From Conidiobolus incongruus B7586 (taxonomy: Eukaryota > Entomophthoromycota > Entomophthoromycetes > Entomophthorales > Conidiobolaceae), in assembly GCA_000697335.1 (NCBI GenBank), contig JNEM01015190.1:1-15259 (forward strand): DNA of 15,259 bases, in the 5' to 3' direction. The notes under the pieces were generated by a model. The model was not told the DNA's origin, did no database searches, and worked only from the letters and a program-made list of their open reading frames with translations. Position 1 is the stretch's first letter. Each line of letters begins with the position of its first letter. The position numbers and the translations under genes are program-made. Positions 1 through 9,380 of this stretch are shown one piece after another.

Positions 1-1111
1 AAAATGTATAATATGTTTGAAAGATCAGAAATTAAAAAATTTGCCATTTCTTAATTTCTATACTAATAATTAATTAAACTAGTATTTAAATTTTGTTTAA
101 GTATGAATTCTAACTTTGTATAGTACATAGATTACTAGTTATTAAATCAGTTTAGTATTAATTCAATCAATTTAACAAGATTCTACTATTGATTGTTCAT
201 ATATTATTTATAGAATAAACAAATATAACAGATAAAAGCTTTATCATTCTGATTTATTAAGATAATTATATAAATTTTGTAAATTTATTTCAAAATTAAA
301 TTTTTCATAACAATATCATTATTTCTATTTATTTACAAAATTATTTAAAAATTAATAATGGTAAATACTAAATACTACTCACTATTATCAAATTTGATAT
401 ATTTGTGTTGAATGCTAATAAATCAATGAAACGTTACCAATATGTAAATTATTGAATATAATAAAGGTTAATTATTTGATAATATATTATTTATTTTTTA
501 TCAATGTAGTTTAAATAAAAGAATTACCAATTTCATGGTTAATATAATTTTTTTAGAATAAGCAATGATACTCTTTAGTATCAATTAAATTTATAAAATT
601 AATTATATAATGTCAAATAATATACTCATTAATGAATGATTGAGTTTCTCAAATGACATTAATATAAATTTTGAAAATATTTTAAAAAAATAAACAAATA
701 ATATATTTCGAAGATTATGATCTAATCAAAATAATCCATATAATAAATTATATCATTAATTATTCAATATTGTAACTTTTCAGGATAATCTTTAGAATTG
801 ATTAATCCTATTGGTTTAATTAAAATTTTATTGACATTTTTTGATCTTATTACGTTTCACATTAATTGTCCAATATATACCAGGATTAGAAATAATATGT
901 AGTAAAAATAGTTTTTAACAAATATCACATTTCCATATATAGTATATTATATAACTCCAAAGTTAATTAAATATGGGATTAAATTTTTAGTGACTTGATA
1001 AAATTGGCCAGATGAATTAAGATTTATAGGTTTATTTAAATACTTTATAAATAATCATCGAATTATATCATTTTATTAATATAAAATTGTATATAAATTA
1101 ATATAATTAAA
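1..1111. other. AT-rich spacer upstream of the NECAP gene
   Basis: This stretch is strongly A/T-dominated and has many stops in all six frames. I found no convincing exon, tRNA or structured RNA in it. A minus-strand frame around 680-860 reads like protein for short runs, but its stop density is close to what such base composition gives by chance, so I do not call it a gene. The last 70 bases probably hold the core promoter and 5' leader of the NECAP gene. Confidence 0.7.
1046..1053 (+). promoter_or_regulatory. possible TATA box of the NECAP gene
   Basis: A TATAAATA string lies 66 bases before the NECAP start codon. The same octamer is found before the SPT2-family and RA-PH-PH genes. In DNA this AT-rich the octamer turns up often by chance, so support is weak. 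Confidence 0.25.
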
Positions 1112-2203
1112 ATGAATTCTGAAGGTTATGAAACTGTTTTACTAGTTATTAAAGAATGCTTTAGTAAGTTTATTGTTTCAAAGAATAAATTTTATAACGA
1201 GGTTGAATTAATTTTTTAGTTTATAATTTGCCGCCAAGAGTTAAGAGTGAAGGATATAAGTAAATAAGAAAATTATGTTTAATAGGGTTGTTTGATCCTA
1301 ATTAATTATTTTGAATAGAGCGGGAGAATGGGGAACAGAAAACTTTTTATGGCAAGGAAGATTGAGAATAATTTCTCAAGGTGATAATTGTTGGATTAGG
1401 TTAGAAGATGCTAACTCTGGTAAATCTTTTATTAAATTAAGTAATTCTATTTTTAACTCAGGCAATTAGGAGAATTATTTGCTACTTGCCCTTACACCAA
1501 TCCCAATGTTGTTGAACCTGTTTTGGATTCTAGTAGATATTTCGTTATTAGAGTTGAAGATCAGGGTATTCAATATTCACTACTTTAAAATGTAAATATA
1601 TAGTAATATTTATTTTGAAATTATAGGCCGTCATGCCTTCTTAGGATTAGGTTTTCAAGATCGTTCCGAAGCATTTGATTTCAATGTCACTTTGCAAGAT
1701 TTTATTAAGTAATTATATGATAATTCTATTCATTATACACTATTGATCTATGTATAATATATTTTAGACACAAAAATCAAGCCAATGTTAAAAATAAGCA
1801 AAAAGAACCTGAACAAGTTATTGATTATAGCTTGAAAGAAGGCGAAACTATTAACTTATCCCTTGGTGGCAAAGTAAGTTATATTGATTTATTTCAATAT
1901 TCATACTAAATTATTTTGCTTTTTAAGTTTAAAAAGAAGGAGAAATCCACAACAACAAATGGTATATATAAAATTTATTTAGTGATTTTTTATTAATATA
2001 TGTATATAGTTGATACATCGGCCATTTCAAGTCTTTTACCACCACCTCCTCATGCATCTACTACGAGTGCTGATCGTAAGAAAAGATTATCAGCCAATTT
2101 AGGTGATTTGAATGTTAATAATCAGGAATTTGGAGATTTTGAATCAGCTTCAACAGGGGATAATAATGATTCTATCCCTACCGGTTGGGCAAAATTCGAT
2201 TAA
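1112..2203 (+). CDS. NECAP: NECAP-family endocytic adaptor (adaptin ear-binding coat-associated protein)
   Basis: NECAPs are clathrin-coat accessory proteins that bind AP-2/AP-1 adaptor ears at sites of endocytosis. Eight exons give 234 residues: 1112-1163, 1220-1259, 1319-1419, 1470-1565, 1627-1708, 1768-1873, 1928-1961 and 2010-2203. Seven GT..AG introns are 48-61 bases long. The PHear domain fills roughly residues 1-155. Family signatures in order are [49 protein letters not shown], and KEGETINL before a lysine-rich strip. A proline run SLLPPPP follows. The tail carries EFGDF (210-214), resembling gamma-ear/GGA ligands, and ends WAKFD (230-234), a terminal WxxF alpha-ear ligand. It is shorter than animal NECAPs (about 260-280 residues) because the tail is shorter. 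Exon joins were chosen by frame and homology. In intron 3 an upstream CAG (1459-1461) would lead straight to a stop, so the TAG at 1467-1469 is used. The start codon has A at -3. Confidence 0.95.
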
Positions 2204-2400
2204 TATACTTAATTAAAACTATCAGTCCTTTTTTAATTTAATATTTATCAAATGTATCATGCCAATTAACAGATCCAATAACTTTCATATATAAAATTTT
2301 GGATTATGAAATTCAATCAAAGCTATAGAGCAAATATCTGAATTTATATTATGATGATCATATTTATTAATATGATTTTCTAATTTGAGTAAAATGACTG
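2204..2400. other. 3' flank of the NECAP gene
   Basis: This is an AT-rich spacer between the NECAP stop and the start of the minus-strand relic. It probably holds the NECAP 3' UTR and polyadenylation site, with a T-run at about 2228-2234 followed by A/T-rich sequence. No other feature is visible. Confidence 0.5.
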
Positions 2401-3866
2401 TTAATCAGAGTTTTTTCTTGGGGTTTTAACTTTCTTTTGTGTAAATCCTTTAATGGCAGATGAAGTAATTAATAATAAACCTGGGAGAGCTTGATATCTT
2501 GAGACCATATCTCCTCTTCAAACTGAGTTTGCTCTTCTTCATTTAGTCTCAATTAGGAACATGGGGGAGAATAGATCTGCCGAAGGTAAAAACTGATCCA
2601 TTTAGCCTTTCAAAATTCAATCAATTGATTAGCACTATAGTTCATATCTTTAATCAGGTGATCTATAACTTTGGTCATTCATGGGTCAAATTTAGAACAA
2701 TTCAATATATTATGATTTCTTAGTAAATAATATAATACTTTAAAGTATCCTTCCTAAAATCATTATCAGTTAATTATCAATACATTAGATATGGCTACTT
2801 AGTCATAAAATAATTCAGAATAAATATATTTAACCAAATGCTAAATATCGTAGTATAAAAGTCCTTAGTAGTTTTTATTATGTAAAGGAGGATGCTCTTC
2901 AATGTATGAGTTTTGAATTTGATTTAATTCAATAAATACTGTAATACGTTTCATTCCTTCACTCTGCAATTTATAAACTTTTTGAGCAATTGGCATGCTG
3001 AAATCAAACTATATAGGTGAATTGGTCAAGTACGAATTGAATAGGATTTGATTAACAATTAATCTAGTTTCGTTCAAATGATAATATTGAAAAATTCTAG
3101 CTAATGTCAATACTTCATTAGAGTCATATTAACAATATTAGCAAAGTTTATCAATTTCAGCCTTTGTAAAATTAAAAAAAACATTAAGTGAATTTTTCCA
3201 ATTATGTTCACCAAATTTTAATAACTTAATATCATTTAAATAGTGCTTCGGCAGCAGATTGAAATATCCCAACTAATAATCTTCTAATTCCAATTTCTCA
3301 AGTAATTTTGATAAGATAAATCTTTTTGCGATATTTAACCTCAAGCATTATAAATTATATATAAATACCGACAACTTCAATTATCTAATTGCTCATTATC
3401 AAGCTTCCTGTTAGATCATATTAATTCCATTATAGAATGTCATAGCATCCTTCTTTAGTGATGATTGATTCGATAGATATTTATAAATGAGAAGTTGGTT
3501 CATAGCAAGTGCCATATTTATTGATAATGAATTAAACGTTGTAAGTTCTCCAATTCATTGTTCTTATTTTTTTATTTTATATTCAAACCTTGTTATAGCA
3601 AATAATGATATTTTCAATATTTAATTAGTATACTGAGGAGTTTTGTTGGAATTTATTACTTTAATCATTACATAATGTTGCAATCAAATAGAAAACAACT
3701 CCATTGTCTGCAGTAAGTTTTATTTCAAACCGCCTAACCAATATACTATGGCATGATTGTCTTGAAATAAGCTCATCTCTGAATAATAGTAAGCCAGTAG
3801 TTAGATCTTGTTCTGATTTGTATCAAAAGCTAAAATCACGGAACTTAAATTTTCCACAAGCCTCCA
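2401..3866 (-). pseudogene. decayed protein-coding gene, family not recognised
   Basis: This segment reads as protein on the minus strand although no frame is fully open. The best frame runs from 3341 down to 2799 (181 codons) with seven TAA/TAG and no TGA, well below the number of stops this base composition would give. A plausible 45-base GT..AG intron (2798-2754) joins it in phase to 91 more codons (2753-2481) with three stops. The reading there is rich in amphipathic helix-like sequence, for example NEEEQTQFEEEIW. Further frames with coding character lie at 3660-3866, the probable 5' end, including an ATG at 3866. A TAA at 2401-2403 could be the original terminator. The segment is convergent with NECAP and divergent from the SPT2-family gene, a normal slot for a compact gene. 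I could not assign a family. It might instead be a live gene read with reassigned stops. What is seen is the frame pattern; decay is inferred. Confidence 0.5.
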
Positions 3867-4361
3867 TAGTACATGATTAAGGACTATTAGTCCTCCAATT
3901 CTGTTAATTGGAATATTTTATATTTTGAAATATTATTGTGGGATTGATTGTAAAATTCTATTGTTATTATTTAAAACAATATTAATAAACCAAATAAATT
4001 TTAGTTAATGAATATTAAAATCAAATTACAATTTTAAAATATATTGAAAATCATAAATATAATATTTAATACTTATAAGCATGAGTTAATAGATGATAGG
4101 CAAAAATTAATTTTGTAATATGAATTGATGAAATAATTCAATCCATTAATTTCTTAATCCAATCAAAAATTGAATTATTAACTTCAAAATTGAAAATATA
4201 AATACCTCTAAAACTCCCTAATTTCACCTAAAATACATATTCATCTTTCATTTTGTTAAAATCAAAATTTACAAAAAAATCAGCATATTTAATATAAACT
4301 AAAATTCAATTTTAAATATAATTTTATTTATCAATTACTTTTCTTGTAAAAATATTTTATA
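3867..4361. other. divergent intergenic region, relic / SPT2-family gene
   Basis: About 500 bases of AT-rich sequence lie between the probable 5' end of the minus-strand relic and the SPT2-family start codon. It likely served as a shared divergent promoter. A C-containing patch at about 4201-4235 stands out from the background just downstream of a TATAAATA. No RNA gene or exon is visible. Confidence 0.45.
4197..4204 (+). promoter_or_regulatory. possible TATA box of the SPT2-family gene
   Basis: TATAAATA lies 165 bases before the start codon and is followed by a C-richer leader-like patch. The spacing is close to that of the same octamer before the RA-PH-PH gene (173 bases). The call rests on motif and position only. 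Confidence 0.3.
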
Positions 4362-5315
4362 ATGAGTTTAAGAATGTCACGAAAATCAGATACTTTATCA
4401 GTAATTCTTTAATTTTACTAAATTATTATTATTTCATTTTACTAACTTTTATATATAATATAGTATGAAGAAGCTTTACGATTGGCTGATGAATATGCCG
4501 AGGAGGATAAGAGAGAAAAACAAAGAAAACTTGATGAGCTAAAGAAGTATAAACAACAAAAGCTTAAAGAGAGGGAGGAGATTAAAAGACGTACTCAAAG
4601 TCGTATTGAAGAACTTGAGTATATGGCTAGACAAACTTCTCAACGTTCTGAACAATCTCGCCAAAGAGTTGAACGTAGAAAGCAAGCTATTCAATCTAAC
4701 TTCAATGAAGATGGCACTAGAAAGAGAGCTAGAAGTAAGAAATCGGCAATTGACCCTCAAGATGATGTTGAAGGTAATGGAAGTGAGCCTACGATGAAAG
4801 GTCGTTATAAGAGTCGTAACACTTCTCAACCTAGCTCTAAAGGGGCCAGTGCTGATGAAGGACGTCCTGCAATTGCTACCAAAGGAAAATACAGTTCTCA
4901 AAGAGATAATACTGAATCCAGTCACCAAGAATCTCAACCATCTAGCATGCCAGCTAAAATTAAAGTCAAGTCACTTTCTCAAAAAGATACTCGACCCACC
5001 TCAGAATCTATGGAATATCGTGAAATTGAAGAAGACACAGACTATGATGAAGGATCCGATTCCAATGATAGGGCGCATAAATCATCTAAAGCACCTTCTG
5101 CTAGCCGCAGTGCAGTCTCCAGTGTCATCTCCCAAATGTTTGGAAGAAGCTATTACAATCGCGCAGATGATGAATCTGATGACGATATGGAAGCTTCAGC
5201 AGCCCAAATTCGTAGAGAAGAATTATCTAGTGCTAGAATTGGTAGAAGAGAAGATGAAATAGAAGAAGAGCGCTTGGAGCAGATGGCTCGTGCTAAGAAG
5301 AAGTCACATCGCTAA
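4362..5315 (+). CDS. SPT2: SPT2-family histone H3-H4 chaperone / chromatin protein
   Basis: SPT2 proteins bind H3-H4 tetramers and help retain histones during transcription. Two exons (4362-4400 and 4464-5315) encode 296 residues. The 63-base phase-0 intron has a perfect TACTAAC branch site (4440-4446) 17 bases before its TAG. The first ATG, with A at -3, adds MSLRMSRKSDTLS ahead of a conserved-looking helix; exon 2 has no ATG that would restore this segment. Residues 14-75 form a highly charged coiled coil rich in Glu, Lys and Arg. Residues 76-225 are low-complexity, with Ser/Lys/Arg-rich and then acidic patches. Residues 232-296 match the C-terminal histone-binding domain: ISQMFG (235-240), acidic DDESDDDMEA (248-257), then a long helix with RREEL, SSARIGRREDE and a basic end. 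The DDDMEA core and the ARxxRxED helix parallel yeast Spt2. The length is close to that of yeast Spt2 (about 330 residues). Neighbouring genes give no functional link. Confidence 0.88.
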
Positions 5316-5485
5316 ACTTTATATCCCCTCACAATTTTTCAATGTTAGAATCCTGACATTATTTTCAATAATATCCACTCCAATCTGTATTTTAAAAACC
5401 AAGCTTTAATTTATCTCAATACACAACTGGTATTATTTATTTATTTTTATTCATTTTATATTTAATTTTTTATTTAGGGTCATCC

Positions 5486-5488
<3 letters not shown>

Positions 5489-5516
<28 letters not shown>
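5489..5516. repeat. (AT)14 microsatellite
   Basis: This is a perfect dinucleotide run of 28 bases, about 170 bases after the SPT2-family stop. It is self-complementary and likely variable in length. Confidence 0.97.
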
Positions 5517-5521
<5 letters not shown>

Positions 5522-6452
5522 TATAATTTATTTAAATTACTAATTTCTCATTCAACCAAAATACTTTATGGTAAAAATAATTTTACAAATTCAATATTAT
5601 TTTTTAATTCATGAATCACATATATCACTAGCAACAAATCAATCAATATACTATTAACCATTTTCCATTGTTTCAAACTAAAATAAGATTTATTCTTTCA
5701 AGCTTTAATCACTTTTCTATCAAATGTTTTAGTAATTTCAATGTATATACATATTACAACTATACTATTTTTAGTTATGATGAGCGCATTTAAAGCTTAT
5801 GCTTAAATTTTGTTTAATTGTGTTCCAATAAACTTGATATCTTGATTTTGAGTTAATCTTATTTAGACCAATTTTAAATAACATTCGTTTTAATTTGTAT
5901 TGGAATAAAATAAATTAATTCCATATTCTGAACATCAATTATTTCAATGTGTAAGTTTAATTATCTATTTCCAATATTTAATATTCAATATTTATTTGGG
6001 TAAATTCATATCAAATACTAGTTAGTAATATCGCTTTTACAAAATAATAACTAAAGCTTATTAGCAAAAGCATGAAATAACTAATCTATTGATAGATTGC
6101 TAGTTTCCAATATTATGAGCATAATATTTATATTTTATCTTTTAAATTTTTGAAAATAATAATCAACATCAATAATATTCATATATCTGAATTATTTTTC
6201 TACTAAACATTCTTTTTAATTTTATAATTAATTAATATTTAAAAAATATTTTAATATTTTAATTTGATATAGGTATTAAATATAATTTATATAAACATCA
6301 ATATTATATATATATATATTTGAATTATTATAATTTTATTGATAAAATCATAATATTTGATTATAATTTGAATTCTCAATTTTTTTTTAATTTTCAATAA
6401 TTATTTTATTTTATTTAAAATAAAAATATCAAACTAAATACATCGATAAGTA

Positions 6453-6469
6453 TAATAATAATAATAATT
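6453..6469. repeat. short (TAA)n trinucleotide tract
   Basis: Five to six TAA/AAT units form a short microsatellite in the spacer. It has no associated gene. Confidence 0.8.
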
Positions 6470-6612
6470 ATACCTGATATTAATATCTTGATATTCTATT
6501 TAGGAACTGAGAATTTGAAACAATATTAAATATATTAAATCTTTATAAACTACAGTGTTGAATTATCATATAATTCAATATTCAAAATTTATTCAGTTAT
6601 TTAATAAAATAT

Positions 6613-6615
<3 letters not shown>

Positions 6616-6650
<35 letters not shown>
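6616..6650. repeat. (AT)17 microsatellite
   Basis: This perfect AT run of 35 bases is the longest in the window. It can fold on itself and is a likely length polymorphism. A shorter (TA)7 tract lies at 6305-6319. Confidence 0.97.
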
Positions 6651-6653
<3 letters not shown>

Positions 6654-7255
6654 TATTATTTCAATTCCACATTTTATATATGTAAATCAACATATGGTAA
6701 AAATATCAATTAGGAACTGTATCGTAATTAGATGTTTTATAGTACAATCTTATTATTACACATTTGTTATAGTATCTATTAAACTAAATATAATGGCAGG
6801 TGAACAATACGAATATCTTTTTAATTTTATTTTCTCTTATATTGAAACATTTATTAAACAAGTTTTTATATTAATAATATTAATTTAAAATTTTAATAGA
6901 ACATACACTCTATCCTTATTCATTCAATCTTTATTATTGTAATTTTCATAAGTATTGTATGATAATAGTTAATTCAAAATAATAATAAATCAATTTAATA
7001 TATAAATTTAATCACTATTAGCAAAATTATAAGTTGTTTTATTTATTTATTCAAATATAATAGCTAAATTTGAAATGCTCAATTAATTATATTAGCCAAA
7101 AATCATCAAATTATATTGATAGAATAGCAATCAATGAAAAATGATATAATTTATATTGATATTCCAATCATCATTTAAATTGATAAAAGTAATTCAAGAA
7201 TTTTTATAAGAGGAATTCATGAATTGAATGAAGTCTTGAATGTTTTAAAATAAAT

Positions 7256-7863
7256 GATTCAGCATATACCTTATTAATTGTTATTTACAATGATCAAGCT
7301 AAAACAAATGTAATAATTATCAGTGATTATATAAATTGATTACAAACACTATATTATAATATCGAATAAAAATTTATAATTGTTAATTTGCATAAGTGTC
7401 TATATCATTACCAAAATCTTCTATTTTTGAAAGATTTGCTAATATAATTAAATAAAGTAAAATTTAATATTACTAAAACAATATTTTAAAGTGATTTAAT
7501 GGTTTATAAAAGGAGAATTGCAAATAATGTGGGGAAGATTTTAATATTATAATAGACCCTTTGAGATATGACAATCAAATATTGCAAACCTTGAATTATA
7601 TTTAAAATTATATCCTTGATATATTTAATAATAATGATAGATGTATAATGATTCTCAGTATTAATATAGTATATTTTTATATGAGGCTATAATATCTTGA
7701 AGAATCAATTAATAAAATTCTAGGATATAAAATCAATTTTTTGTTAAACTCTAATCTTCAATTTGCTTGCATTAAACTCACATTGCAAAGTTTGATAATC
7801 CCTTTACAGGAATCAATTGATTATTTGATAGCCATAATATTTTTGTTATTAGTGTACTTTTAA
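7256..7863 (+). pseudogene. possible gene relic, unidentified
   Basis: Two plus-strand frames here are unusually free of stops for such AT-rich DNA. From 7256 to 7447 a 63-codon frame has one internal stop and reads like a folded protein; an example is LLIVIYNDQAKTNVIIISDY. From 7528 to 7863 a second frame of 111 codons has only two internal stops, both TAA, and includes CIKLTLQSLIIPLQESIDYL. About ten stops would be expected by chance in the second frame. The two frames differ, so an intron or a frame change would have to separate them. I recognise no domain, and there is no start codon or splice context I trust. It may be a decayed host gene or a chance low-stop stretch. Confidence 0.25.
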
Positions 7864-8460
7864 AAAATTTGAAATTTTGATCGAAATATAATATAACTAA
7901 TTATTGAATTAAAATAATTAATAACGCTTGTTAATAAACCTATGTTCAATTTGAAAGAATATTCATACAAAGTCTGATTATTTAATAATATTGAGTTATT
8001 TGACAAGTTCAATTATTTACCATATCAAATATACTGCCAAAATATCTTTAACAATAAGATAATAATATGTATATTTATCTCTGATGATTAATATAATGCA
8101 AATAATATAAAAATACTGAATGAATACTTTTGATTCATAAGAACAAAAATGATGGATCTGAGGGATACTTTTTTCAATTATTGAATTACTTCAAAAAATA
8201 ATATTTGTTCTAAAATTATTATCGGATAAATTATAAAATAAATTCGAATGTCTGTTGTTAGAAGAGTTGCATATATTCCTCAATATTCTTTAATAGCAAC
8301 ATATTGTTGTTAGAATTGCTTCTAAGACTCATAGTAAAAGGAATATATATGGATATTTAATAAAATTATAAAACTAGATATATTAATCAAGTTATTAACA
8401 CTTAATTATTTAGCAATTTAATTTATCCTGATAAAAATAATATTAAGGACATCATCGTAA
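7864..8460. other. AT-rich spacer between relic candidates
   Basis: This is mostly A/T with many stops. Short protein-like patches occur on both strands near 8240-8340, for example a plus-strand frame starting MSVVRRVAYIPQYSL and a minus-strand frame over the same bases. They conflict with each other and neither extends far. No gene is called. Confidence 0.45.
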
Positions 8461-8798
8461 TTAATCATTATTAACTTCGATCTTCACAAGTTCTAACTTC
8501 AGGTTTAATTTCATAACCAATGAAGTAAATATCATCTACACATTATTATTTTTTGACAACAAAAAGGAGGTAATTATTAGTGAATGATTGGTCAAAAGGC
8601 GTTAGAATTCGAGACTACGTAGGATCTAAATTGTTTTTATCCCTTACAAAAACTATTTTCACTAGTATTTCTTACCCTTCTTTTATCCCTATAGAACTCC
8701 ACTCTGTGTGGACTTTGAGTTGGTGTATATATATCATAAAACCAATTAACCAGCTCCTCATCTGTCTTTATAGTAATATTTTTACAATTTGAGCAATT
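8461..8798 (-). pseudogene. possible decayed exon pair, unidentified
   Basis: This locally GC-richer patch stands out from the desert. On the minus strand a frame is open from 8798 to 8640 (53 codons) and contains CSNCKN, a Cys-x2-Cys pair, and the charged stretch ELVNWFYDIYTPTQSP. A 50-base candidate intron (8675-8626) starts GTAAGA and ends TTTAG, matching the size of the introns in the real genes. Splicing it leaves 41 codons and continues in phase for 54 more, to a TAA at 8461-8463, with two internal TAA/TAG. I recognise no family. A 70-residue plus-strand frame (8580-8792, starting GTG) overlaps it, but it becomes hydrophobic and Cys/Trp-rich without any motif, so I prefer the minus strand. 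Coding origin is likely, and present function is doubtful. Confidence 0.35.
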
Positions 8799-8802
8799 TT
8801 AA

Positions 8803-9314
8803 TAGACGATAAATTTTGCTTGATATTTATTGGGATTGAAAATAATTTTAAATATAAAATTACATTTTAAAGTATACAAACCGTAATACTATTAATAGGT
8901 TATTTCAAATTTCAAAAAATCGTAATGAATACCCGAATTTATTCAAACAATTTAAAATATTTATATATTTTAAATTTTATTCATTTCAAATTTTTTGATC
9001 TCATTAATATATATCTTTCAGGATTGGAGATTGTTTCAATATCACTATTTTAATACCATTTTTAGGGATATATTAATGGTTAATATATTTCTGTAAATAT
9101 ATAGCTGGTTTAGAATTTATTTAGATAAATCTTCCTTAACCATTGTTTTATATTCTAAAATTTAGGTTTATTAAAATAATGTTTATGAGTAGAATATAAT
9201 AATTAAATCATAAAGGGTATATTAAAAATAAGAGGTAATTAAGGGTATTTATTAATGTAATGAAAAAATTATATCTTAGTAAAAAAGATTAATAAAAATA
9301 GATTATTCAACCAT
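8803..9314. other. AT-rich spacer
   Basis: This is A/T-dominated sequence with no open frame or structure that I can support. It lies upstream of the minus-strand relic candidate and could include its former promoter. Confidence 0.5.
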
Positions 9315-9359
9315 TCCCCCTAACACCATTAATCAAGTCAAAAAGAAAGTATAGGGGGA
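9315..9359. promoter_or_regulatory. GC-rich inverted repeat, possible regulatory hairpin
   Basis: TCCCCCTA (9315-9322) and its exact complement TAGGGGGA (9352-9359) form an 8-bp stem around a 29-base A-rich loop. The next 20 bases (GGCGAGATCCGACTACCC) are also unusually GC-rich for this desert. CCCCT/AGGGG is the core of the fungal stress-response element, here present in opposite orientations. The repeat could be a paired factor-binding site or a small RNA's promoter. No downstream RNA gene or terminator can be seen, so the role is unknown. Confidence 0.35.
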
Positions 9360-9380
9360 GGCGAGATCCGACTACCCAAT

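Larger units (their letters stand above)
5316..7255. other. AT-rich gene desert, left part
   Basis: The first 150 bases are probably the SPT2-family 3' UTR, which is richer in C than the surroundings. The rest is A/T-dominated spacer with (AT)n and (TAA)n tracts. Short open frames, such as 6694-6888 on the plus strand, are low-complexity Ile/Asn/Tyr/Phe strings expected from composition. I see no convincing gene, RNA or mobile element. Confidence 0.65.

Noticed and set aside
680-860. Protein-like minus-strand frame upstream of NECAP
   Set aside because: Its stop count is near chance for the composition, it has no splice sites of the local type and no recognisable motif.
3243-3257. GTGCTTCGGCAGCAG resembles the 5' hairpin of U6 snRNA
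   Set aside because: Nothing downstream matches the rest of U6 (no ACAGAGA, no AGC triad region, no terminating T-run at the right distance), and the bases are explained as part of the minus-strand coding-like frame.
4539-4937. Long antisense open frame within the SPT2-family gene
   Set aside because: It is the reverse shadow of a Lys/Glu/Arg-rich coiled-coil region and encodes an implausible Phe/Leu/Ser/Thr-rich chain. The sense strand has clear family homology.
6694-6888. A 64-residue plus-strand open frame in the desert
   Set aside because: It is an Ile/Phe/Tyr/Asn-rich string typical of A/T composition, with no motif, splice context or promoter.
8600-8625. TTCGAGACTA string considered as a tRNA T-arm
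   Set aside because: There is no matching acceptor stem, anticodon arm or A-box at tRNA spacing.
8580-8792. A 70-residue plus-strand open frame starting with GTG; its first part loosely resembles a dilute-domain WSKG motif
   Set aside because: It lacks an ATG and domain continuity, and the rest is a hydrophobic string without family features. The overlapping minus-strand frame with an intron-like interruption is a better explanation.
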